From: Brachionus rotundiformis
Taxonomy: Eukaryota; Rotifera; Eurotatoria; Ploima; Brachionidae
DNA length: 64,000 bases
Assembly (NCBI GenBank): GCA_016802295.1
Contig: JAESIW010000138.1
Coordinates: 567,904 to 631,903 of the forward strand
Direction: 5' to 3'
Shown: piece after piece, positions 1-11,776 of the stretch
How positions within the stretch are numbered: the stretch's first letter is position 1
Layout of the letters: the number at the start of each line of letters is the position of its first letter
Position numbers and translations under genes: made by a program
Notes under the pieces: model-generated
What the model saw: only the letters and a program-made list of their open reading frames with translations
Database searches by the model: none
Told to the model about the DNA's origin: nothing

Positions 1-542
1 TTTTCATTGCCAAATTCATTAAAGTAGGAGAACGGGCGACAGCTAATGCTGAGGCTGCGGTTATGCCAAGACCTGCTCCAAAGTATTTGTAAGTAGAATG
101 AATTCGCTCTCGGACATATTGAGGCCAAAGCGAGCTACGGTCTAAAAAGCCCGACTGTTTGGACATTCCTAAGCCATAATAAGCCAGAGAGCCAAGACCA
201 AATACCGAAGCACCTGCTAAAATTGATCGACCAATGTTAATTGCTAGAAAAAAAAAATTTATTTTAAATATTATAATTAATAAGTTTAGATTTACGAGTC
301 TCTAGTCCAGTGGTTCCAGTCGCATTTGTGCCAGCTCTTTGTCCAAATCTGTACCGGACTGTTTTCCGGGCTGTGCTTTCTCTTACTTGAGAAGCAAAGT
401 TTCTGTAAGCATTTAGATAATTCTGGAAATGTTAAATAAAAATAAATTTTACAAAATAATTTTTGTTAATTTAAATTTTAATTACATTGGAAGATTTTGG
501 AGAAAAAATTACTGATGTTCGAGCTAGTTTTGACCAGATCAT
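1..542 (-). CDS. GHITM: GHITM / TMBIM5, growth hormone-inducible transmembrane protein (5' part)
   Basis: Partial gene running off the left edge; only the N-terminal part is present. Exons are 542-486, 422-296 and 243-1, with introns of 63 and 52 nt and phases that join. The first exon encodes a 19-residue basic, hydroxylated start (MIWSKLARTSVIFSPKSSN) typical of a mitochondrial presequence. Exon 3 encodes a glycine/alanine-rich membrane segment containing YYGLGMSKQSG, then WPQYVRERIHSTYKY and a second hydrophobic segment ending in RSPTLMN. This pattern matches the GHITM branch of the Bax-inhibitor-1 (TMBIM) family, an inner mitochondrial membrane protein linked to cristae structure and cation/proton exchange. 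The function is inferred from family membership. The identification is strong because the WPQYV-RIHSTY block is distinctive. Confidence 0.9.
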
Positions 543-1818
543 TTTTCAATTTTTTAAAACGTAAAAAATTATATTTGTTCAAATTGACTTGATCTATTTA
601 TAGTTAGAATATTTTGAAATATTTCTATCAAAATTATAGTTTTAATTTTTGTATGTGGTGATGAAATATTTCTTAAAGCAATGAAAATTTTAAAAGAATT
701 AATTTATTTGCCAAATGGCAAAATATTGTTAAATTTATATCAAATAATTAAGTGAAAAAAAAATTAAAAAAAAAAGACTTAACAAATTTAATAGATAATC
801 TTTTATCTAATTAAATAATGGTATATTATCTTTTTGAATTTCTAGCTTTCTGAATTTTGGTGTCACCAGAATTGCTTTCGTTTATGTGGTAAATTAAGTG
901 ATTTTCATTTAAAAATATATCTATTATACATTTTAAAAAATATTTAAAGAGGATAATTATTATTTAAATTAAAATATTGAATTTTAGATAATTTTTATTT
1001 AGATTATTTAAAAACGATTCAATAGATATTTTTTATTTTAATAAAAATGATTGACCATTGCATTTATTGCATTAAATAATTTTGAAAAAATAATTTTTTT
1101 TCTTTTTTCTAGGAATATAATATTTCTTAATCTTATCGGATCTTTTAATTTTGATTTTTTTTACAGCGAAACTTTTATATCTTTTGATCTGGCCTAAAGT
1201 TGACATAGATAAATAAAAAAGAATAAAAATATTAGTTGGTGAAAACCATCTTTGTGATATTTATATATTAATTTTAATGCTAATTTATTTAATATATAAA
1301 AATTGTATTAAAAATTTTAATGAGTATTTTATTTTCCTCAATAAGAATATTAAAACTAGTGAACTTTTTTAATCCGTTCATAAGCTAATCTTCAATTTGG
1401 CGAATAGCCCAATTTCGGACCTGACCATTTAATTGTAACCAGGTTTTAAAGGAAATCTTTTTGATTGTCACCAAGGAATTATAAAAGTTCATTTTTTAAT
1501 CAGAATCGTTTGAAGAAAATTGTCTAAATGTCATCAATTACTTACAATGATGATTGTGTTTTAAAATATTATTAGAATAAAAAAAGCTAATTTTTTTGAA
1601 ATTTTTATTTAATCAAATTAAATGAATTTGGCTGTAAATTTCATCTCTGTAAAAATTAAAATACTATTGAAATACGAATAAAAACAATTAAAGCTCAAGA
1701 AAGTTAATTTAAACTAACTAAAATGCTAGGATTAATGGAAATGATTTTCTTAAAGCCCAGTTACATTAGCACTTTTTTATATTTTTTTAATAATATACAA
1801 AATTAATTATTTTATAAA
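543..1818. other. Intergenic, between GHITM 5' end and fascin 3' end
   Basis: AT-rich spacer of about 1.3 kb holding the upstream region of GHITM and the 3' flank of fascin. I see no convincing ORF, RNA gene or repeat here. Confidence 0.6.
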
Positions 1819-3614
1819 TTAGAACTCCCATTGTGTAGCAAGCTTCGGATCTTGGACATTTGAGGTCAAATTTCCGTTCTGTTCGCCTTTTAAATAGCAA
1901 CCATTAGGTCCCTTAATCAGCATTCGGTTATTTGGCAACATTTCAATGCTAAACTTTGTTGGTATTTGGCTATTTGCGCTCAGAGTATTATCTATTCCTA
2001 TATCCCAGTAAAGTCCATGTGAACCTTTTTGATAACAGAAATGCTTATCTTTTTTCTTAAATAAATTAATATGTACCTTTAAGACAATAAAATCCATTCA
2101 GATCATCTGACTCTTCCAACATAACTACATTAAATTGGCTTTTATTACATTCCAATTTGTAGTTGGCCTTATTTTTGTATCCAACTAAACCATAGTCGCA
2201 CTTGAGAACAAGAATTGGACGATTTACCAATGACAAACGGAATACTTCAAGATCAGACACTGTATCACTCGATGCTCGCATGTGACCAGTCGGAGCTGCT
2301 GAGACAAATTTTCCATTTGGTGCTCGCAAAACAACATGCCCTGACTTAACCCAAATCAAATCAAACAAACAGCCAGGCTCCCTTTGGTCAAATTTTTTTA
2401 AAATAAACAAAAATAAGCAAGTTTATATACTTTGACTCGCCAGTTGATTGGATTCCATTATTAGAGTCCAGTTTCCAATATTTATTTTTAATAGTCCTAA
2501 AACTCCACTTCTCATTTGTTACATCTTCTTCTAATTGGAAAGTTTCCGAGTCAGCAATTTCTACTTGGTTGGCCGAAACGTCAACTCCTTGCTTTACAGA
2601 TACTAGCTTTCCATTGTGTGCCACTAGGCTTACTTGAACATGATTTGGATCGAACGTGAATAGCTCATCTTTGGTGACACATTTACTTCTGGCAGTGACT
2701 ATACCTTGCGGTCCAACAGCGGTCAAATATTTGCCATTTTTGTGCTTTTTAAAATTAAGTTAGCCTATCTCTTCAGATAAAAAATGAGAAAATTCTATTA
2801 CTTTGAAAGCAACACATCCTTTGTGAAACTCGATGTTAAATAAGGTGTCTTCGCTTGGCAAAGGCACCAATTTACCATCTCTATTCAAGTACATGCCATT
2901 GCTGGTGCGAATGGCATACTTTTCATCTCTGAATTCGATTGTTATCAAACAATCCGAACCCCACGGAATTATCTCATCTACATGAATCTCATCATCTTCC
3001 ATTCGCGCATACCTCTTTCGTAAAGCATGTCGTAGATTTATTTGCGGATGAATGGCCAAGTGCACAATCCACCATTCAGGTGTTTTGCTAAAGCAGTGAA
3101 GTCTGTCGCCATTTCCGCCAAAATAGTAACCATGTACCACACTTTTGAAAGCTAATTTTCCATTATTATTTGACTCAAGATAAAATTTGCACTCATTATC
3201 TGGTGTTTGCTTTTCACATGAAATTTTTCCATACTTGTCAGTGGAAAGATAACACTGCAATGGACTTAACAAATAGACAAACTCATCATTATCTTGTTCA
3301 ATTGTCCATTTTTGCTTTTTTCTCAATGTATTTCCAGTGGCATTTACCTTAAATCCAAAGTTTTCAGCAGTCAAATATTTTCCATCAGAATTCATCAAGC
3401 CAATAGTCCATTTGGCAACTCCATAACCCAAATTGTTCGGACTGTGAGTGTGATAATTAAATGATGACCGAGATGAAGATGAGTCATTGTCAAAATTAGA
3501 GCTTGAGTTGCTCGAATGGCTGCTAGTGCTGGCCACCATTAGGTTTGAATTGTTCGGACTAAATTTGGAACTGCCAGAATGTGGCGCTGGCATGCTCATT
3601 ATTCTAGAAGCCAT
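1819..3614 (-). CDS. Fascin (actin-bundling protein)
   Basis: Four exons: 3614-2802, 2744-2431, 2381-2077 and 2024-1819. Introns are 57, 49 and 52 nt, and the phases agree. The product is 545 residues against about 493 in vertebrate fascin-1. Four beta-trefoil domains are recognisable: KYLTAENFGFKVNA near the start, HKNGKYLTAVGPQG, WVKSGHVVLRAPNGKFVSA, and the end at ATQWEF, equivalent to the LWEY end of human fascin. Fascin packs parallel actin filaments into bundles in filopodia and bristles. About 65 residues precede the first trefoil and are very rich in Ser and Asn. The strand equivalent to the human PKC site (Ser before LKKK) reads NTLRKK, with Thr about residue 96, so phosphoregulation may be kept with Thr. 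The last intron was placed so that LNGFYCLKGSHGLYWD reads through as in human fascin. Confidence 0.95.
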
Positions 3615-6126
3615 ATTTAAAATCTATAAATAAATGATTATTTTTCTTTCAAATTTTTATTAAACTGTTTAATGAAAAAGAAAAAAAATTAAAGCTTATT
3701 TTAATGAATCGATAAACGTGTTCATAATTATGATTTATCGATCAATGGATCGATTTTTGGCCAGAGTTTATCTTGAACGCATTTAGTTCAGTTAAGCGAA
3801 ACGGATCTATTTGCCAGACATAGGTTTTGTTTATCAAAATTTCATCAATTTAAATGATTTATGATCCTTGGCCAAATTAGAGAAGCATATTGGCACTCAT
3901 GCTCACCTGTGCTGTAGACCGAGTGTGACGGTCAAATTAAAAACCAAGCTTAATCAAGGGCGTTTATTTTACAATATTTATATCTATCTGTTTACAGTTC
4001 GTTTTCGAGTGTTTACCTATTTTGAGCTTAATGGGCCATTTTAATCCATAAACCAAACAATTAATATTTTTGAAAACACTCATTAAAAAATTTGAATTTC
4101 AGCCTGACCGGTTTGCCAAGTGTCGGCAAATTTTGCTTAAGAAATAAGCTCAAAATTTGAAAAAAATAAGAGTATGAATTTTTATCTAAGTCCAAATAGA
4201 ATAGAATAAAATCTTTTCCAATTCTTTTGGTAACATTGTCTAAAGCTTTGTTTGAAAAAAAAAAAACTTTGTTTACACAAATTGGTGGTTCAATATGCGT
4301 AGAGATTAATTATTAAGCGATTTTTAAATTAAATACAAGAATTAATTTAAAAATTAAAACTTTCTCAAATTTCCTCCATAACTAATCTCTACTTAATCAA
4401 AACGATTCATAATCCCCTTGTTATTAGGCAATTAAAACATAAAGTGAAAAAAAATATCTTTCCTCTTCAGAGGACAACTTTGAAAATTAAAAAAAAAAAA
4501 CTTTTATTTTGTTTAATTTTCTCTATGTATTTTATATTACAACAAATTATATAATTTGAGATTTAATTAAAAATTTTTAATTATCATTCTTTTAATTAAA
4601 CATTTTATCTCTCATGTATTGTTCTTTGTTGGAATGTTCCTCTAACATTTTCTAGCTGCTAATTAATATCACTTATCTAAAGAGAATAGAACAAGGCTAG
4701 ATTCGAAAATGAGAAATTGATATTGAAGTTGAAGTCTACTAATGACTATTTAAGAGAGCCATGTTTGAAGTCTATTGTAATTATTTACATTTCTAATTAG
4801 TTAATCTCTTAGCTATTTGCTTTAGCTTGCTTGCAAATTATTTCTATATAATTATCAATGTTTATATTGGTTTTTAACTCCTTCCGTAATTTAAGAGGAC
4901 ATTCGGTCACTATGTAGCCACACGGAAACTAATTAGCTTTAATTATATTCTCAAATATTTAAAGCTCATTAGGTCCCGACGCTGACTTCTCTGGCCAATT
5001 ATTTTCTGATTAAATCAGAGTGACATAAAAATTGATTGACAAAACCATTTTGGTCACCCAAGTTGCTGTACATTTTACATTTGCTTCATTTATTTATACC
5101 ATTTTATTTATCCAGCAAAATTGCACAATATTACCATTGCTTAAGGGATTTATCTCTAGGATGCTAAACATATAGAAAATTAAATTTGTAAAAAAGATCT
5201 AATCTCTAACTAAATTGTTGGTCATTTACCAACATTAACTTGAATTAAAATAAATAAAGATTTAGATTATAACTCGTGGATGAATGTAATATCCGAGCTG
5301 TATTTAATCAGATAAATTAAAAATATACATATAAAATTTTCTAACTAGTATTTTCTTTAAATAAAATAAAAATTAGCTTTATATTTGAATGAAATTTTGT
5401 TTAATAAATAAATTACTATGTTGGATCTTTATTTTCATTTAAATATGGTGCATTATTTTTTTTTGCCTAAATTTAAGTCGGAAATTTTTTCTAAATTTTC
5501 AATTCAAATAAACAAGAATAAAAATAATCTCCCGGATTTTATTCAAAACAACTATTTTACCACTAATCCTTTGGTTTTGAATTTTATATTCAAAATAAAA
5601 TGCAAATTTAATTTTTTTAAAAGCTTGTTAAATATGTTTATTTTAGATAGAAATGAACATTTGTGCCCAAGTGTCATTTAGACGACCTATAAAACAACCC
5701 TAATCTCTATTATGCTATCTAGACTCTCGATTCCTTATAATTCGAATAGTCTTCTGAGATTCTTGTAAATTGATAAAATAATTAATAAATATATTTGATT
5801 TCAGCTTTAAATTTTTAATTATTATTAATTGTTTGACTCAGCTAGAAAATTATATTTTATGAAATTGGGCTTAAAATTGATCGCTACGAATAAGATAACT
5901 GTGTGTATTTGAAAGCCTTTGGATTGCTTAAACCTAATTTTTGGGTCGTCTAATTGACACTTATGAACAAATGGTCAGATTTATCTAAAATTAGTGTATT
6001 TTAAAAATTTAATCATTTGAGTAGACTGTTATAAATGAGATTGATATTCAAGACAGGAGATAATTTAATTAATAGAAAAATAAAATAAAATATTTTTTGA
6101 ATTTTTATTTTAGTTTAATTGTATTT
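3615..6126. other. Intergenic, fascin upstream region and SLC38 3' flank
   Basis: About 2.5 kb without a supported gene. The 200 bases just beyond the fascin start (roughly 3760-3960) are less AT-rich than the rest and include an E-box-like CACCTGTG near 3905, so they are the likeliest fascin promoter. An imperfect inverted repeat at 5640-5992 is described separately. An 87-codon ORF at 5418-5681 has only AT-rich codons and is not credible. Confidence 0.5.
5640..5992. repeat. Imperfect inverted repeat, possible foldback/MITE relic
   Basis: The left arm (about 5640-5688) contains AAGTGTCATTTAGACGACC and the right arm (about 5943-5992) contains GGTCGTCTAATTGACACTT, its near-exact reverse complement. 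Similarity extends outward over the ATTTTAGATA flank, giving arms of about 48 bp around a roughly 250-bp AT-rich spacer. No clear target-site duplication is visible. It could be an old foldback element or a regulatory hairpin. Confidence 0.5.
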
Positions 6127-8100
6127 TTATTTTTCTTCGATTTTTTCATTAAAATCATATTTTTTGCTTGTTATTTGAGCAGGATGAATTTTCATTTGAC
6201 TTGGTATCATTTTGTTTATAATACCGTCAATTGGTAAAGCCAAATCTATCAAAAAAATTCAAAATAAATTAATTAGATGCTTTTTTACAAAATACTTTTT
6301 GTAGTTCGAGAATTTCTGTCATTTGACAAGATCTCATCGTTTTCCTTGGTTGGTTCAAACTCGAAAAATGTTGCTATGGAACAGATGCAAAAAATTACTA
6401 TGCCGACAAAAAGAAACATCTTAAGGACATAATTAATTAGTAAAGTTATTATTTTTTTCTAATTATAAATCTTAAAAATACATTTAAATATAATTGCTTA
6501 TGTTTTTCATTTCCTTTTTTGATGAACTTGTGAATCATGGACGGCCATACATAAGCGATCAAAGAACCAGCCGTGGCACCTGTCAAGCTCAGCACAAATT
6601 CAACTTTTTTAATTGACTAGATTATTTTTTTTAATAATTAGTCAAATTACTCACGATTTGGAATCATTACGGCAGTAATGACAGTAATTGTGACAAGCAA
6701 ATAGGTCAAATTTTTAAATCTATCTTCTGGGATATAAACTTCATTATCGACTAAATCATCATTCTTTTAAGTTTGTTTAGAAAATTAAATAAATAAAGAT
6801 AAGTAAATGAATTACTCTTGAAAATAAGAGAGTATTTAGACTTGTCCTACATGGATATATCATGAATGGAAAGCCTGAAATAACACATATAATAAATCCA
6901 AAAAGGAAGAGCTGTGTTAAAAAATTGGTTGGAATATTGAAAGTAATGTTTCCGTATATTGGCACATCAAAATAAGCCAAATAGCCAAAAAACCCCGTCT
7001 TAGAAAAATAAATTTATCATTTGTTTATTATTTTAAATAATGATTTTACCATTAAATAGCAGATAAACGATATGAAAATTGCCGAATCGCTCAAATTAGA
7101 AACAATTTCCTTGTTCTCCAACTCTCCATAGACTACAAACAATACTCTACACAATTAAAATTTTGGCTTTTGCAAAAAATTGGATAAAAAATACCAACGT
7201 TTGACAAGAAAAGGAAATAGAGAATATGGGAAAACATTTAAGCAATCCACTAAAATGCCACCATCTTACTTTATCGAACCAGAGTTTTTCGGCAAGCTTG
7301 TTGTGGGCTTCCCACATAAGCTTAAACAAAAGAAAATAATGGATTAAATAGTGGATTTGTTTCGGTAAACTTTACATATAGGCCGAACGTGAAATAGAAT
7401 AAAATAGCGCTGGCATTTAGACTGTGAAGGGCTTCTAGTCTTTTAGATAATGCCAATGGCAATGAGATTAACAATGTAAATATGAGCATAAAAATTGGTC
7501 TCGGTATAGGTTTTTCCTTACGAAAAAAAATTGTTTACTATTTTTAATTATTTAAAAAATTAAGTCAAATGATAATTAAAATCAAAATTAGCTTAAAATT
7601 AAATTTTGAACATTGAAAATTACGTGCAAATTGAATAATTTGGAAAAAAAAGCTGGGCCAGTGTCACACAATGCTTGTTGGTTGGTTACTAAACTGCCAA
7701 ATAGCAATAGTATGATGCTAATACGAAAAAATAATAATTAGAATAAAATTTATTAATAATAATATAAAATACCATATTTCAATTAGGAGTTTGCCTTTTT
7801 CACCAAACGATTTATAAGCAAGAAACTCGAAAGAGTTTATCTTGGCTTCTTGGATAGTCTTAATGATCAGTTTGCAAGAGTAGGAAGTCATCAAAGCACA
7901 GAACAAAAGTGTCACAGTTCCCAATAGCAAACCACACTGAAATCAAATCAATTATTAATTAATCAATTGACTAGATAAAAAAATACTTCTTTGAAGCAGT
8001 AGGGCATTGCTAGAATCGAAAGACCAACCACTCCATTGGTCATACTAACCAAATTTTTAAATGTTATTCCCTCAGTCATTTTATCTTTTATCTCAATCAT
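6127..8100 (-). CDS. SLC38A10-like amino acid transporter
   Basis: Eleven exons: 8100-7987, 7936-7773, 7717-7624, 7516-7376, 7320-7199, 7146-7050, 6998-6816, 6763-6655, 6603-6482, 6419-6296 and 6245-6127, all phase-consistent; 462 residues. The family is the amino acid/auxin permease (SLC32/36/38) superfamily. TM1 carries NGVVGLSILAMPYCFKE, the pattern of SLC38A10 (NSIVGVSVLTMPFCFKQ). Later blocks are LKCFPIFSISFSCQT, GFPFMIYPCRTSLNTLL and IPNLEFVLSLTGATAGSL. About 11 hydrophobic segments are expected. The C-terminal tail is short and charged, unlike the long tail of vertebrate SLC38A10, so SLC38A11 is the alternative paralogue. The likely role is proton- or sodium-coupled neutral amino acid transport; substrate and membrane cannot be read from the sequence. 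The MRE11 stop lies under 200 bases away in the same direction. Confidence 0.88.
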
Positions 8101-8292
8101 GCTCAATTATCTGTTCTAACATCTCCTATACAACTATAAACTATAATATTTACAAACATAAATTTTTTATCTTTTATTGTCAAGGATGATCAATCCTTAA
8201 TAAACAATCAAAATATATAAATACAAAATTTTAAATTTTATTTAAAAATGGTACATTATATTTATGTAATTGGCAATTCGTTAACTAATAGT

Positions 8293-11089
8293 TCAAAAAT
8301 TTACTTTTTTCTTGGCTACTTTTTTAAATATGCTAAAGGTATTTGGTTTGGTATCATCATCTATTGTAGAATTGGTAATTTTAGTCTTTTTTGAGCTCAT
8401 GCACTCTTCGTCATCGTCATCGTAGTCAATTCTGGCTCTACGAACACTTGGAGTGATAGCCATCGATTTGATTGCTTTTTCCCTGTGGTCTAATGGAATT
8501 ATTTCCTCATCGGAGTCAATACTTGGTGGTTCTCTTTTGACCACACGACGTGAAGAACTTGAGATTGATGAATTTTCCTCTTGTGATTGATCAATTGACG
8601 CTTTTGCACCTCGTCCACTTCTGGTGCCTCTACTGCCTCTACCACGGCCACGAGCTGAGCCTCCTCTGGAGCCCCTACCGCGACCAGAGTTAGGCTTTTC
8701 TTTCATCTCTTCCATTTCGTCAGAATCATAAGCTTTATTACCAAATGACGACTCTTCATCACTAACATCTATTCTACCACTGTGCTGAGTATTCTTACGG
8801 CTTTTTTCGAACATTTCTTTCAATTCTTCCTCTTCATCCTGAACGCTTGTGAGACGAATTTTTTGAAAATTTCGTATTTCTTCCTCTAATTGGAATTCAT
8901 TTTGCCATTTAACTTCTCTTTTAATATATGACTGTATTTTGTCTATCTGATAGTTTATGAGCTCGCCAATGGCATCTTTTTCATCTTTTTCTATATACTC
9001 TTGGATCGCGTTGCTAAGACCTTTTTCGGTAATGGCAACCATTTTATTCTTATCATCAGCTTTTTTGAAATATTTTTTGACCAAATCTTGAACTTTTACA
9101 TATTCTAATTGTTCACCACCACCATTCATTCGCAAAAATTTAGCCGCTTCTGTATCAAGTTCAGCTTCGGCTTTCCGTTCAGGTGCCTTTCTATTAAGAA
9201 ATTATTTGAAATAATTTTATAACCCAATTTTAAAATAGTCTAAGTAATTTAATAATAATTATTACAATTTAGAAAACTAGGCAAAAAACTATTTATAATA
9301 AATTTCTACCTTTTTATTTAGTTGAATTGTTTAAAAGCAATTACCATTATCTATTTGGTTTAGTTCTATATTTAAAAGGAAAGCCTGAAAAAAATATATT
9401 AAAGATAGAAACTAAATATTTAAAATAGCATTGAGAGATTTTTAAAAGAAAAAAGTTACATTTTAATATATTTTTAGCATTATAAAATAAAATAAATAAT
9501 TATATTTTGCTTGATTGAATTTTTGAAATTATTTTCTTAGTGAACTAGTCTCGTTTTAAAATAATAATAATTCTATAAGTAATTTGGACTCCTGGTAAAA
9601 ATTTTGCATAGTAAATATCAAGCTTTATTAAACAAAACCAATTTAATCCCGAAAACAAATGAATAATTGCCAAAGAATAAACAAAAAATAAATTTTTTTA
9701 AAATCAATCATTTATCTAATATTAATTAATAATACTGCCTAATTTAGGATCTTGATTTTTTATTAATTTATTTTTTAATTGTCTTAACTACAAGTAATTG
9801 TAATAATGAATAAAAATTAATTTTCTTTTAAGTTATTTTTCTATTAATTTAACTTACTTGTAGAATTGGAAAATGTTTCGTGGATTAGCTACCTTGTCAA
9901 CCATTTTTTGGGCAAATCTTATCTCATTAATGGGTTCATAATCAGTATAATCACATTTAATTCTTATTAAGGGCTTAATTGGTTGTTTTTCATAGCAATA
10001 TCTATTTTTTTGGCATTGATCAACCAAGCTAATTACTTTTTTGGCTAAAAATTGTTCAATTTTTAGCTCAATATTTTTTTCCGTGGGATTTAAACTGCTG
10101 TCAGCCAAGACAACATTGGTCATCATAAATTGACGGACACTTCTCAGAGGCTGAGGCTCTAGTTTGAAATTTTTTTTATAAATTTTCAGTAATGCCATAT
10201 GTTTGGCCTCAATTTCGCTCTCAGAAAGCGAAGTAATTACTGAAGAACCAGGTTGTGATACAAAAAATCTCTGCAATTCGTTGTACTCAGGTCTTATTCG
10301 GCACTCATGTTCGTGACCCCAGATTACCAAGTCCAAAAAATCTGGCAAAAATGTTTCTGGTATGTAGTTTTTTTTTCCATGTGCAGAACGATTCTGATGT
10401 ATTACAAAAATATTGAACCACTCGTCAGAATCTTCAGATGGACGAACAAATTGAACCAGGCCTTTCTCAAACATGTTGTACAAGCGTTCGTCCTTGATGG
10501 AACCAAGACCATAAATGGCAATTTTAGTACATCCTTTTTGTAGCAAAACAGGAACTATATTCACACCTTGGTCACATGATGTATTCGATTTTCCAAAATA
10601 GTTTACTAGGCCTGCTGCAGCTAAGGTGTCCATTGCACATAAATTTTGTTGTCCAGTAGGATCATCATGATTGCCATGGATACTAAATACTGGTATGGAT
10701 ACATTCAAATTGGGATCGTTGAAATTGGCTCTTGGAAAACCTGTGTGACCGAAATTTGTGCTTTCGTCGCTTAATATTTCGAACTCAATGGGCTTATCGC
10801 CGAAACAGTGCTCACGAAAAAGTTTCTGGCACTTGGTCAAGCAGTCACGTGACGGCTTATTTTCGTGAAACAAATCTCCTCCTAAAAGAATAAAATCAAC
10901 TTGCTCTTCTTTAGCTATTTCAAGGGCTTCTTCAAAAGAGATGAACGAGTCCATGCCTCGTTCAGGGTCCTTTTCCATAAAACCCAAATGGTTGTCTGTA
11001 GTGACCGCTATTTGAAACACGTCATCTGAGTCATGTTCATCGAATTTAGATGATTTATTAAGATCTTCATCAGAAGATGACGAATCCAT
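8293..11089 (-). CDS. MRE11: MRE11 double-strand break repair nuclease
   Basis: Two exons, 11089-9858 and 9190-8293, joined across a 667-nt intron at QFYK|KAPERK; 709 residues. The N-terminal calcineurin-like phosphoesterase core is complete: TTDNHLGF (Asp32, His34), GGDLFHENKPSR, HGNHDDPTG, VIHQNRS and WGHEHEC supply the expected two-metal ligands. The capping/DNA-binding region follows, ending in VANPRNIFQFY. The C-terminal half has the acidic/helical segment EKDEKDAIGELI, then an Arg-Gly-rich GAR motif and a Ser/Asp-rich tail with basic patches, as in animal MRE11. With RAD50 and NBS1 the enzyme senses and resects DNA double-strand breaks in the nucleus. An in-frame ATG five codons upstream (11104) exists; I prefer 11089 because MDSSSSDEDL resembles the usual acidic start. 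A palindromic transposon lies 67 bases upstream of the start codon. Confidence 0.97.
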
Positions 11090-11156
11090 TTGAATTATTA
11101 ACAATCTATTTTAATATATTTTTAGTTTCATATATAAAAATTAATAAATCAATATA

Positions 11157-11536
11157 CCGTAATGCCTTGCCCCCTAATGCATTGCACTTTAAACCAGAAT
11201 TCTGGATTTTAATGCTGCATTTAACCCACTTTTTTTTCCAGATACGCTGCGACTGAAAATGCTGCAGTTAATGTCAAAATTTTGGTAAAAATGCCGCATT
11301 AAATATGTAAAAAATATTTAAAAATAATCAAAATTAAAAAATAAAAAAAATTAAAATTAATAATAAAAAATTTTTATTATTTTTTACATATTTAATGCGG
11401 CATTTTTACCAAAATTTTGACATTAACTGCAGCATTTTTAGTCGAAGCGTATCTGGAAAAAAAAGTGGGTTAAATGCATGCATTAAAATCCAGAATTCTG
11501 AAAATAAGTGCCGCATTAGGGGGCAAGGCATTACGG
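11157..11536. mobile_element. Palindromic MITE with TA target-site duplication
   Basis: A 380-bp foldback element. Both ends read CCGTAATGCCTTGCCCCC going inwards and are flanked by TA (11155-11156 and 11537-11538), the signature target duplication of Tc1/mariner-type transposons. The arms (about 11157-11316 and 11377-11536) pair over about 160 bp with only a few mismatches, around a 60-bp A/T-only centre. It has no transposase, so it is non-autonomous. A 60-codon ORF at 11395-11577 is chance reading of an arm. It sits between the MRE11 start and the 3' end of the ankyrin gene. Confidence 0.9.
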
Positions 11537-11776
11537 TAGCTTATCTTCAAATTAATAAAAAAATAATGAAAATCTGATGACAAATGTGAACAATTATAAT
11601 CAGAGATTTGACTCTCTGTTTTAAATAGGAAAATTAATTTTTTGATATAATTTTTATTTTAAAATTGTAAAAATTTTCGATTTTTAAAAAAAAAAGTCAT
11701 ATTTTTTAATTTGGTATACAAAATAATCTTGGTCAAGGTGAATCAAAGTGGATTATATACAGGCCTTTAGAGTCAT

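Noticed and set aside
2050..2077. Apparent 28-nt intron in fascin
   Set aside because: Two overlapping reading frames first suggested an ultra-short intron ending at AAAAAAG. Using the acceptor CAAAAAG at 2025 instead gives a normal 52-nt intron in the same phase and a far better match to fascin (FYCLKGSHGLYW).
5418..5681. 87-codon plus-strand ORF
   Set aside because: Only A/T-rich codons (Phe, Lys, Asn, Ile, Leu), no homology pattern, and it runs into one arm of an inverted repeat.
11395..11577. 60-codon ORF near 11.4 kb
   Set aside because: It is a reading of one arm of the palindromic MITE and its flank, not a gene.
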